Below, piece by piece: positions 15,215 to 23,080 of a stretch of 64,000 nt of DNA. Below the pieces are notes generated by a model. That model searched no databases, had not been told where the DNA came from, and saw only the letters and a list, made by a program, of their open reading frames with translations. The position numbers were made by a program, and so were the translations under genes. Source of the stretch: an uncultured Gemella sp. (lineage in GTDB: Bacteria; Bacillota; Bacilli; Staphylococcales; Gemellaceae); NCBI GenBank assembly GCA_900555985.1, contig USNF01000002.1, positions 1 to 64,000 on the forward strand. Reading direction: 5' to 3'. The stretch's first letter is position 1, and the number at the start of each line of letters is the position of its first letter.

Positions 15215-16706
15215 TCACAAGCTCTTTCTTAGTTTTGAAGAAGTATGCTGTTACTGAGAATGCTACAACGAATGATAAGGCTATACCAATAGCAAATACT
15301 GACCAGTGATTTGCAGGAATTGAGATGAATCCTGGAAGCCCTGCTGCACCTAAAGCTGATGCAAATACTTTGTTAAATCCAATCCATGCACTACCTACAG
15401 CACTACCTGCTATAGCTCCGTAGAATGGATATTTAAGTCTTAAGTTAACCCCAAACATCGCTGGTTCTGTAATACCTAGTAATGCAGAAATACCTGATGC
15501 TGAAGAAATTGATTTCATTTTTGTGTTTTTAGAGAATACTAATACTGCTAGAACTGCTGCCCCTTGAGCTACGTTTGACATAGATGCGATAGGGAAAATA
15601 AATGTTAGTCCTGTTGCAGCTAATAATTGAGTTTCGATAGCTGCGAAACTTTGGTGAAGTCCAGTAATAACGATTGGTGCATATAATAGACCAAAGATAC
15701 CAGCTCCAATAAATCCACCATTAGTGTATAACCATTGTAATCCTTCTCCAAGTAGAGTACCTGCTTCACGAAGAACTGGCCCCATCCATGCAAATGTTAC
15801 AAATCCAGTTACAAATAATGAAATTAATGGTGTAGTTAAGTTATCTAACCATGATGGTGTTACACGACGTAAGAATTTCTCGATAGTCGCAAGAATCCAT
15901 GCTGCCGCTAAGATAGGTAATACTGTACCTTGATATCCTACTTTTGCAATCTTAAATCCAAATACATCCCAATATTGTAGAGTTGTTACTTTTTGTAAAC
16001 CTTCTACTACTTGCCCACTTTGGTTAACAATATCTACAGCTGGTGCTAATAGTTGATTAGTAGCTGGATCTAATTTACCAAATGTGTAGAAGTTCATAAT
16101 ATCTGGGTGAACCATTAACATTGCAAGAGCTGCCCCAAGATATGGGTTACCACCAAAACGCTTAGTTGCAGAGAAACCAATTAATACTGGTAAGAATACG
16201 AACGGTGCATTTGCAAAAACGTTAACCATATCAGCAAGTCCTGCAATACTTGGGTTAGCTTCAATAACTGATTTACCAGTATAGAATAAATCTTTAGATG
16301 TTAATACGTTATTAATCCCCATTAATAACCCTCCAGCAACAATCGCTGGAATGATTGGTACGAAGATATCACTTAACATTTTAACAAAACGTTGAATAGG
16401 ATTTCCTTTTGCTTTTTTTACTGTATCTGAAGAATCTTCTTCGCTATTAACATTATTTCCTTTATAAACATCATTGTAAGCAGCATATACTTGTTGTACT
16501 AAACCACTTCCGAAGATTAATTGAAGTTGCCCATTATTAAAGAATACACCTTTAACTCCTTCAATATCCTCTAACTTATCCTTATCATATTTTTCCTCAT
16601 CATTTAATTCTATACGAAGACGTGTTGCACAGTGAACTACACTACGAATGTTGCTTTCGCCACCACTGTGTTCTACAACTTCATTAACAACTTTTTTTAA
16701 ATCCAT
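15204..16706 (-). CDS. scrA: sucrose-specific PTS EIIBC component
   Basis: Membrane permease that imports and phosphorylates sucrose. The N-terminal EIIB domain (about 1-80) carries the phospho-Cys in VVHCATRLRI (C26 with the start used here). The EIIC domain spans the rest, with the conserved IPAIVAGGLLMG and ITGLHQSF stretches of the Glc/sucrose family. There is no EIIA domain, so a separate EIIA, probably the glucose one, must supply phosphate. The reading frame can start 48 bases earlier, but ATG 16704-16706 follows AAAGGAG and matches the family start. First gene of scrA-scrB-scrK, under a promoter framed by two identical palindromes. Confidence 0.94.
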   Translation of the reverse strand: MDLKKVVNEVVEHSGGESNIRSVVHCATRLRIELNDEEKYDKDKLEDIEGVKGVFFNNGQLQLIFGSGLVQQVYAAYNDVYKGNNVNSEEDSSDTVKKAKGNPIQRFVKMLSDIFVPIIPAIVAGGLLMGINNVLTSKDLFYTGKSVIEANPSIAGLADMVNVFANAPFVFLPVLIGFSATKRFGGNPYLGAALAMLMVHPDIMNFYTFGKLDPATNQLLAPAVDIVNQSGQVVEGLQKVTTLQYWDVFGFKIAKVGYQGTVLPILAAAWILATIEKFLRRVTPSWLDNLTTPLISLFVTGFVTFAWMGPVLREAGTLLGEGLQWLYTNGGFIGAGIFGLLYAPIVITGLHQSFAAIETQLLAATGLTFIFPIASMSNVAQGAAVLAVLVFSKNTKMKSISSASGISALLGITEPAMFGVNLRLKYPFYGAIAGSAVGSAWIGFNKVFASALGAAGLPGFISIPANHWSVFAIGIALSFVVAFSVTAYFFKTKKELVNAS

Positions 16707-16782
16707 TATATTTTTTCTCCTTTTTTTATTTTTATTTATTTTTAATAATAACACTTCGGTAAAAACCGATAAAATATAAATG

Positions 16783-16847
16783 GTAACGTTACTTTTTATA
16801 TTCTATATCACTTTCTATCATTTGTCAACAGAAAAAAGTAACGTTAC
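16783..16847 (-). promoter_or_regulatory. scr promoter between two identical operators
   Basis: The minus-strand promoter TTGACA (16823-16828), 17-base spacer, TAGAAT (16800-16805) is near consensus. Two copies of the palindrome GTAACGTTAC (16783-16792 and 16838-16847) lie on either side with centres 55 bases apart, about five helical turns. This fits a LacI-family repressor (ScrR type) binding both sites and looping out the promoter. The repressor gene is not adjacent. Confidence 0.8.
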
Positions 16848-16926
16848 CTACTTTTTTTATTTTTATTTTTGTAAACTGAAAAACAATCATTATTTTAGCG
16901 ATCGATTTTAAAAAATAGTATATTTC

Positions 16927-16956
16927 TTGCTTATAGGATTTTAACTTTGATATAAT
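16927..16956 (+). promoter_or_regulatory. promoter of the GDPD gene
   Basis: TTGCTT, an 18-base spacer and a perfect TATAAT lie 40 bases upstream of the start. Confidence 0.65.
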
Positions 16957-16995
16957 CAAATCAGCTTTATAATTAACTCAATGGAAGGAACTTCG

Positions 16996-18765
16996 ATGAA
17001 TATATCTATTCTACGGCTTTTTAGCAAAATATGGACTAATATCTATAAAAATAAATCGACCTATCTTGCAGTCGCTACCGTATTACAATTAACATTACTA
17101 TGTGGTATTTGGTTAATTTCCAATATATTTCGTTTAGCTTTAAACTTTGCAAGAGAAGATAATCTAGATAAAAATAATATTTACCATATTATTTCAAACC
17201 CTATTAGTTTTATACTACTCATAGTCTTAATTCTTACCGCAGCATTTTTTATGTTTATAGAATTCTCTACATTAACCTTTACTATTTACGGTCAATTAGT
17301 AGAAAGTACCTATTCTATTCGTAACATTGCTAGTAACGCATGGAAGAAAATGAAAAATTTAATAGGTATTCAAATCATATTTTTCATTGGCTACTTTATA
17401 TTATCTATCCCTGTTGCTAATATTGGTATAAAATCAGTACTCTCACAGAATTTCTATATCCCCAAATTTATCACAGATGAACTTTCTAAATCTAATTCTG
17501 GAAGTTTGATTTTAGCTGCTATTGTTATATTAGCTACATATATACATATTAGATTAATATTTACTCTTCCTCTAACAGCTATAGGGGATAAGAAAATTTT
17601 AGATAGTATAAAAGAAAGTTGGAGACTCACTAAAAAAGGTAAATTTAAATTCTTTATTACTATAGGTATATTTGAATTAGTTTATGCCATTATTTCATTT
17701 ACCACAGTAAGTTTAACAGTATCATTATTAGCTTTTATCGATCCAAAAGGAAATAACTTTATTATCGAAACATTATTCTTTACTATCCTAAGTGCAACTG
17801 TTTTTTTCTTTGGAGCACTCTCTAAAGTAACTATTATAACCACAATTATTACAGTATTAATTGAACAAGATCAAATATCTAAAGAAATGATTATAAATAA
17901 AAAAGAAGATAAAAAAAAATCGAGAGCACTTCTTTTCTTATCAACAGTTTTAGTTTTAGGAATAATTATTTATAATGGATTTACTTTATACTCTAATGGA
18001 GTTAATGATAATATAAAAACAATTGCGCATAGAGGTTATGTAGAAAAAGGAGTGGAAAATTCTATTGAAGCTCTGGAAGCTGCAGCTGAAGCTGGAGTCG
18101 ATTATGTAGAAATGGATGTTCTTATGACAAAAGATAATAAATTTATAGTAATGCATGATTATAATTTAAAACGCCTTGCAGGAATAAATAGAAAAGTTCA
18201 AGACATGACATATAATGAATTAGTAGGTTTACCTATTTCTCAATCAGGTCATTCAAGTAAGATACCATCTTTTGAAGAATATGTAAAAAGAGCTAAAGAA
18301 CTTAACATGAAACTTGTAGTAGAATTAAAGCCACATGGTGCTGAACCAAGTAACTATGTTGATATATTTATAGATAAGGTAAAAGAGTTAGATATAGAAA
18401 AAGATAATAAATATATGTCCCTAGATTTAAAAATTATGGAAGAATTAGAATCTAAAGCACCTCAACTAGAAACTGGATATATAATTCCTTTCCAGTTTGG
18501 TAAATTTTCTAATAATAATGTTGACTTCTTTGCTATAGAAGACTTTTCATTTAGTAATAGTCTAGTTGAACAAGCAAAAAAACAGAATAAAAGTGTTTAT
18601 GTTTGGACAATAAATGAACCTAGCTTAATTACTAAATATTTACAAAGCCCGGCAAATGGTATAATAACAGACGAACCTGTTCAGGTAAAAGAAACAAAAG
18701 AAAAATTAGAAAAAAATAACTCTTATTTTGATAGAGTATTAAGACTAGTAGGATTGGAAGATTAG
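16996..18765 (+). CDS. membrane glycerophosphodiester phosphodiesterase
   Basis: Two-part protein. The N-terminal about 330 residues hold roughly seven membrane segments of the GPDPase membrane-domain type. The C-terminal about 245 residues are a GDPD catalytic domain: IAHRGY with the catalytic His (H345) and Arg, then VDYVEMDVLMTKD (metal-binding Glu and Asp) and MHDYNLKR (second His), LVVELKPHG and VYVWTINEP near the end. Such proteins split glycerophosphodiesters or trim lipoteichoic-acid glycerol phosphate outside the membrane. The ORF opens 15 bases earlier, but GGAAGGA lies seven bases before the ATG at 16996, which is taken as the start. Monocistronic, with its own promoter and terminator. 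Confidence 0.9.
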   Translation: MNISILRLFSKIWTNIYKNKSTYLAVATVLQLTLLCGIWLISNIFRLALNFAREDNLDKNNIYHIISNPISFILLIVLILTAAFFMFIEFSTLTFTIYGQLVESTYSIRNIASNAWKKMKNLIGIQIIFFIGYFILSIPVANIGIKSVLSQNFYIPKFITDELSKSNSGSLILAAIVILATYIHIRLIFTLPLTAIGDKKILDSIKESWRLTKKGKFKFFITIGIFELVYAIISFTTVSLTVSLLAFIDPKGNNFIIETLFFTILSATVFFFGALSKVTIITTIITVLIEQDQISKEMIINKKEDKKKSRALLFLSTVLVLGIIIYNGFTLYSNGVNDNIKTIAHRGYVEKGVENSIEALEAAAEAGVDYVEMDVLMTKDNKFIVMHDYNLKRLAGINRKVQDMTYNELVGLPISQSGHSSKIPSFEEYVKRAKELNMKLVVELKPHGAEPSNYVDIFIDKVKELDIEKDNKYMSLDLKIMEELESKAPQLETGYIIPFQFGKFSNNNVDFFAIEDFSFSNSLVEQAKKQNKSVYVWTINEPSLITKYLQSPANGIITDEPVQVKETKEKLEKNNSYFDRVLRLVGLED

Positions 18766-18770
18766 AATAA

Positions 18771-18804
18771 ACCTATATAAGTTACTTGAATAACTTATAT
18801 AGGT
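18771..18804 (+). terminator. terminator of the GDPD gene
   Basis: Perfect 14-bp stem ACCTATATAAGTTA / TAACTTATATAGGT with a 6-base loop, followed by CTATTTTTTATT. It may also act for the convergent gene ending at 18843. Confidence 0.85.
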
Positions 18805-18842
18805 CTATTTTTTATTAACCGCTACTAGAAATTATTATAAAT

Positions 18843-20291
18843 TTATTTTTCAACTAATTCAATTTTAGCAAGGGGGTCTTCTGTACCTGAAATAAATGGC
18901 ATTGCCTCATCCCCTTCATCATGAATTTCTATATCTTGTTGATAAGTATACTTTTTACTATTTTTAATTCTTAACGTATATTTATTCCCCATTTTGACTG
19001 GAATTCTAGATAAATTACCTTCAGAACTTTTTGCTACTATAATATCTTTAGGATTACTTTTATTCACTAATTCAAATTCTAATTCATCTAGTACTTGTTT
19101 TTCTTTACTCACTATAACTACACTAGAAATTGTACCTACTTTTTCTTTTTGGCTATTTTTCACTTCTTCTTTAAATTCTACTGTATTTGATGTTTTATCT
19201 GTAACAGCCTTATTATCTAGATTACTTATTTTTCCTCTATTATCAGTTGAAAATACTAGATTCTCCCTACTAAATGCAGTATCTCCTTTTTCTATTCTTA
19301 ACTCATATTTAGTATTAGGTTTTAAATCATTTGATTTAACTGTTACTACTCCATCACTTGAAGTTTTATTTTCTTTAATAATATGAGGTTCATTATTATT
19401 AAATTCAAGTAGTTTAAATTGTACATTATCTAATACTTGATTATTCTTATCTAATACTTTTGCAGATATGCTTTCTAAAGATTTACTTGTTGAAGTAGCT
19501 CTCTCTGTTTTTGTTTTTAAATCTAAATTACTTATTATTCGTTCTGTTTTTGCATTATATAAAATATAATAACCTTCTTCTTTTTTAAGTACTACATCTA
19601 TTGGATCAAACGAATATTTTTTATTATCTTTTATAGATATATTATATTCTTCATTTGTATACAGTTGTGAACTAGTTAACATCTTATCTTTTGATGTTAT
19701 CTCAACAACTTCTTCAGGATGTTCTTTATTTGTGAATTTGAATGTTACTGTATCAGATATTGGTTTATTTGCACTAGTTACTACCAAGTAATCTAATTTT
19801 GCCTTTTGTCTTGTTGATCCATTATTAGTATTTTCAGTTTTTGATGATGTTGATTCTACTTCTCCTTCAACGTCATAACTTACTTTAACATTAAATATAG
19901 TATCATGTATTATTGCACTTTTTTGTAAAGATTTTCTAACAATAGCAGTGTTAGGTAATACCCTATATTTTTTTATCTTTTCAAGCTCATCTTTAGATAT
20001 TTCCTTTTGCTCTATTTCTCCTGCAGCTAGTTTATCTATATGGTAATTTATAGTTTTTTTACCATCTAATGTTATTTTTATATCAATATTTTTTATGTCT
20101 TTAATAGCTTTTAATTCAAGTATAGCGCCCTCATTATTTTCTATAATTCTAACTTGTGCATCTTGGTTAACTTCTACTTCAATATTTTCCTTAGCGTGAA
20201 CTTCTACTTTCCCAAACTGCGGTATTCCAGACAGAACTAATGCTCCACCTAAAATTCCACTTGATAGTTTTAATATAATTTTTTTATTCAT
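18843..20291 (-). CDS. secreted repeat protein with three Cna-B-like domains
   Basis: 482-residue exported protein. With the start at 20291 (GGGGTGA seven bases upstream) the N-terminus is a standard signal peptide (MNKKIILKLSSGILGGALVL, cleavage near VHA-KE). The mature protein has a unique region to about residue 160, then three related beta-rich units at about 165-258, 274-360 and 384-482. Each has the pattern (V/I)xDxV.F.L.N....P..I......G....L..N..Y.L.I.......Y, like SpaA/Cna-B prealbumin-like domains of Gram-positive adhesins. There is no LPxTG motif, lipobox or membrane tail, so it is released or held non-covalently. I do not recognise the family by name; an adhesin or envelope role is inference. 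Confidence 0.75.
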   Translation of the reverse strand: MNKKIILKLSSGILGGALVLSGIPQFGKVEVHAKENIEVEVNQDAQVRIIENNEGAILELKAIKDIKNIDIKITLDGKKTINYHIDKLAAGEIEQKEISKDELEKIKKYRVLPNTAIVRKSLQKSAIIHDTIFNVKVSYDVEGEVESTSSKTENTNNGSTRQKAKLDYLVVTSANKPISDTVTFKFTNKEHPEEVVEITSKDKMLTSSQLYTNEEYNISIKDNKKYSFDPIDVVLKKEEGYYILYNAKTERIISNLDLKTKTERATSTSKSLESISAKVLDKNNQVLDNVQFKLLEFNNNEPHIIKENKTSSDGVVTVKSNDLKPNTKYELRIEKGDTAFSRENLVFSTDNRGKISNLDNKAVTDKTSNTVEFKEEVKNSQKEKVGTISSVVIVSKEKQVLDELEFELVNKSNPKDIIVAKSSEGNLSRIPVKMGNKYTLRIKNSKKYTYQQDIEIHDEGDEAMPFISGTEDPLAKIELVEK

Positions 20292-20318
20292 TTTTTTCAC
20301 CCCATTTAAAAATAACAC

Positions 20319-20585
20319 AAAAAATATTTCTCTTAAATATATTTTTTCTTTATCTAATTTGATATAAGATTAATTGTCTTCTTCTTTATATTATATATAC
20401 CATATTACAATAAAATTCTAACGTTTTCAAAAGTTTCTATACTAAGTTATAAAATGTTTAACTGATATTCTATCTATTATTTTTATACTTTTCTTAAAAA
20501 AATAGTCTTTTTCAAAAAATGTATATAAATACTTTTTTATTATCGTTATATTTTGAAATATAAAAATTATCTTAGGTTTTAAAAA
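20319..20585. other. AT-rich intergenic region upstream of the secreted protein gene
   Basis: About 270 very AT-rich bases between the secreted repeat protein and the gap terminator. No reading frame or known motif is evident, and no promoter good enough to name was seen. Confidence 0.4.
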
Positions 20586-20624
20586 AAAGAATGATAATCT
20601 TTTTAATTTAGATTATCATTCTTT
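20586..20624 (-). terminator. terminator of gap
   Basis: Perfect 15-bp stem AAAGAATGATAATCT / AGATTATCATTCTTT with a 9-base loop, 14 bases past the gap stop. Confidence 0.9.
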
Positions 20625-20637
20625 CTTAATTTTTTTA

Positions 20638-21657
20638 TTATTTAACTAATTTTACAAAATGTTTTAATGTTCTTATTAATTGTGCAGTATATGACATTTC
20701 ATTATCATACCATGCAACAACTTTAACTAATTGTTTATCTCCTAGTCCAACAACTTTTGTTTGAGTAGCATCAAATAATGATCCATAACTCATACCTATA
20801 ATATCAGACGAAACTATAGGATCTTCTGTATAACCATAAGATTCATTGGCTGCTTTCTTCATAACTTCGTTGATTTCTTCAACTGTTACTTTTTTCTCAA
20901 CATTAGCGAATAATTCTGTTAATGATCCTGTTGGTACTGGTACACGTTGTGCAGCTCCATCTAATTTACCATTTAATTCTGGTATTACTAAACCTATTGC
21001 TTTAGCAGCACCTGTTGTATTAGGTACAATATTTTCTGCAGCAGCACGACCTCTTCTAAAGTCTCCTTTATTATGAGATCCATCTAAAGTATGTTGATCC
21101 CCAGTATATCCATGAATTGTAGTCATTAATCCTTGAACAATACCAAAGTTATCATGTAATACTTTTGCCATTGGAGCTAAACAGTTAGTTGTGCATGAAG
21201 CACCTGAAATAACAGTTTCTTCCCCTGTTAATATATCATGGTTAACATTATATACTATTGTTTTTACATCATTACCACCTGGTGCAGATAATAGTACTTT
21301 TTTAGCTCCAGCTCTAATGTGAGCTTCAGCTTTTTCTTTACTATTGAATCTACCACTACATTCTAATACGATATCAACACCTAATTCTTTCCAAGGAAGG
21401 TTTTCTGGGTCTGGTTCACCAAACACTTTAATTTCTTTTCCATTAACTATAAATGCTCCTTCTCCCTCTTCTACAGTTCCTGGAAAAGCTCCTTGAGTTG
21501 TGTCATATCTTAATAAATATACTATCTGATTAATTGGTCTTACTCTTGATCTATTTACAGCAACAACTTCAATATCATCAGCATGTTGTGCTTGTATCTG
21601 TCTCAAGACTAATCTCCCAATTCGACCAAAACCATTAATAGCAACTTTTATTGTCAT
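20638..21657 (-). CDS. gap: type I glyceraldehyde-3-phosphate dehydrogenase
   Basis: Glycolytic enzyme oxidising glyceraldehyde 3-phosphate to 1,3-bisphosphoglycerate. The Rossmann start INGFGRIGR, the active site SGASCTTNCLAP with the catalytic Cys, the HGYTGDQ His and the C-terminal WYDNEMSY are all standard. The cofactor loop is not: where NAD-specific bacterial enzymes have N-D-L-T (Asp contacting the adenine ribose), this one reads N35-R36-S37-R38. Loss of the Asp and gain of Arg suggest NADP acceptance, but this is inference. The start is preceded by GGGGGG. The gene is monocistronic with a long upstream region carrying a palindrome and a cre-like site, so catabolite control is likely. 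Confidence 0.95.
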   Translation of the reverse strand: MTIKVAINGFGRIGRLVLRQIQAQHADDIEVVAVNRSRVRPINQIVYLLRYDTTQGAFPGTVEEGEGAFIVNGKEIKVFGEPDPENLPWKELGVDIVLECSGRFNSKEKAEAHIRAGAKKVLLSAPGGNDVKTIVYNVNHDILTGEETVISGASCTTNCLAPMAKVLHDNFGIVQGLMTTIHGYTGDQHTLDGSHNKGDFRRGRAAAENIVPNTTGAAKAIGLVIPELNGKLDGAAQRVPVPTGSLTELFANVEKKVTVEEINEVMKKAANESYGYTEDPIVSSDIIGMSYGSLFDATQTKVVGLGDKQLVKVVAWYDNEMSYTAQLIRTLKHFVKLVK

Positions 21658-21780
21658 GTGTTTTTTCCCCCTAAAAATTTATTTTATTACTATAAGTTTC
21701 TTAAAAATTCATTTTGATTAAAATCACGTTTTTATAGTAAAATAAACTTTTTAATTTTATTTAAATTCATAATGTACATT

Positions 21781-21810
21781 CTATAAGTAAACTTATAGTA
21801 AGCGTTTTAA
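21781..21810. promoter_or_regulatory. palindrome and overlapping cre-like site upstream of gap
   Basis: CTATAAGT-AA-ACTTATAG (21781-21798) is a perfect 8-bp inverted repeat. It runs into AGTAAGCGTTTTAA (21797-21810), which matches a CcpA cre box with two mismatches. A further copy of the half-site CTATAAGT is at 21690-21697, closer to gap. The rest of the 434-base region between gap and the phosphatase gene is plain AT-rich DNA. Confidence 0.5.
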
Positions 21811-22024
21811 AAACACCTAAACACAGTATATCATATAGAAATAGTAATTTCAATATCTTAAAACTTAAATTACACATTTTTATGATATAAATATTTTAAA
21901 AATAAAAAATTATATTTTTTATCAAATCTTAGATTCTTTTATTGTAAGATAATTATAATAATCACTAATATTTTAAATAAATTTTATATTAAAATATTTT
22001 TTGGTTATCATTTTTTGAAAGGGC

Positions 22025-22053
22025 TTGATTTTTATTTTATAGTACCTTATACT
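22025..22053 (+). promoter_or_regulatory. promoter of the acid phosphatase lipoprotein gene
   Basis: TTGATT (22025-22030), 17-base spacer, TATACT (22048-22053), about 40 bases upstream of the start. Confidence 0.65.
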
Positions 22054-22091
22054 TATTATTAGATAACATAAAAAGGAGTTAATAATCAGCT

Positions 22092-22946
22092 ATGAAAAGC
22101 AAAAAAGTTATTGTCACTATGACGTCATTATTAGCATCTGTTGTTTTAGCAACTGGATGTGCTCAAAAATCAGAAAGTAGTTCTAAAGAAGAAAATAAAA
22201 ATTCTGATAATAAAATTACTCTTTCTTACGATGAACTAAGATCAAGAGAAAATACTATGGGAACTCTGTGGTATCAAAATGCTGCAGAAGTAGATGCACT
22301 ATATCAACAAGGTTATAACATAGCAACAGCTAAGTTAAAAGAATATTTAAAAACACCTTCAGAAAAGCCATACTCAATTGTATTAGACTTAGATGAAACT
22401 GTATTAGATAATACCCCATATCAAGTTCAAAATATTAAAGATGGAACTGCATTTAACGCTAAAGATTGGGATGAATGGGTTCAAAAAGCAGCCGCAAAAC
22501 CTGTTGCTGGAGCTAAAGAATTCCTTCAATTCGCTGATAAAAATAAAGTTCAAATTTACTATATTTCTGATAGAACTGATTCTCAAATAGATGCAACTAT
22601 TAAAAATCTTGAGGAACAAGGTATTCCTGTTCAAGGACGTGATCATTTAATGTTTAAAAAAGAGGGAGATAAATCTAAAGAACCACGTCGACAAGAAGTT
22701 ATGAAACATACTAATTTAATTATGCTATTTGGGGATAATCTAGTAGACTTTGCTGACTTCTCTAAAACATCAGAAACTGATAGAGAAAAATTATACGAAG
22801 AATTAAAAGGTGAATTTGGTGAAAAATTCATTATCTTCCCTAACCCTATGTACGGATCATGGGAATCTGCAGTTTATAAAGGTGAGAAAAAAGACGCTAA
22901 AGGGCAATCTGAAGCTCGTATGAATGCTCTTAAAGGGTATAAATAA
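22092..22946 (+). CDS. e(P4)-family acid phosphatase / 5'-nucleotidase lipoprotein
   Basis: 284-residue surface lipoprotein. The signal peptide ends in the lipobox LATG-C23. A HAD-type class III/B acid phosphatase domain follows, with the nucleophile motif D99-L-D101-E-T in SIVLDLDETVLDN, then YYISDRTDSQ (motif II), the Lys region PRRQEVMK, and LFGDNLVDFAD (acidic motif IV). This family (Haemophilus e(P4), streptococcal LppC) dephosphorylates nucleotides outside the cell, often to recover nicotinamide nucleosides. The ribosome site AAGGAG is unusually far, about 13 bases, from the only possible start, which may lower translation. The gene has its own promoter and terminator. Confidence 0.9.
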   Translation: MKSKKVIVTMTSLLASVVLATGCAQKSESSSKEENKNSDNKITLSYDELRSRENTMGTLWYQNAAEVDALYQQGYNIATAKLKEYLKTPSEKPYSIVLDLDETVLDNTPYQVQNIKDGTAFNAKDWDEWVQKAAAKPVAGAKEFLQFADKNKVQIYYISDRTDSQIDATIKNLEEQGIPVQGRDHLMFKKEGDKSKEPRRQEVMKHTNLIMLFGDNLVDFADFSKTSETDREKLYEELKGEFGEKFIIFPNPMYGSWESAVYKGEKKDAKGQSEARMNALKGYK

Positions 22947-22963
22947 TCTATACTTTTATTCAA

Positions 22964-22986
22964 GAGGAGGTGTATCTCACCTCTTC
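22964..22986 (+). terminator. terminator of the acid phosphatase gene
   Basis: GAGGAGGTG and CACCTCTTC pair over 9 bp (one G-T) around TATCT, followed by TTTTTAT. Confidence 0.8.
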
Positions 22987-23010
22987 TTTTTATTTCTGAA
23001 AACATTTTCC

Positions 23011-23039
23011 TTGATTACATTATTTTTCAAGAGTATAAT
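23011..23039 (+). promoter_or_regulatory. promoter of the surface amidase gene
   Basis: TTGATT (23011-23016), 17-base spacer, TATAAT (23034-23039), about 40 bases before the start. Confidence 0.75.
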
Positions 23040-23080
23040 ACAACTAGAAAATATTTCTATATACATTTAAGGAGCATAAA

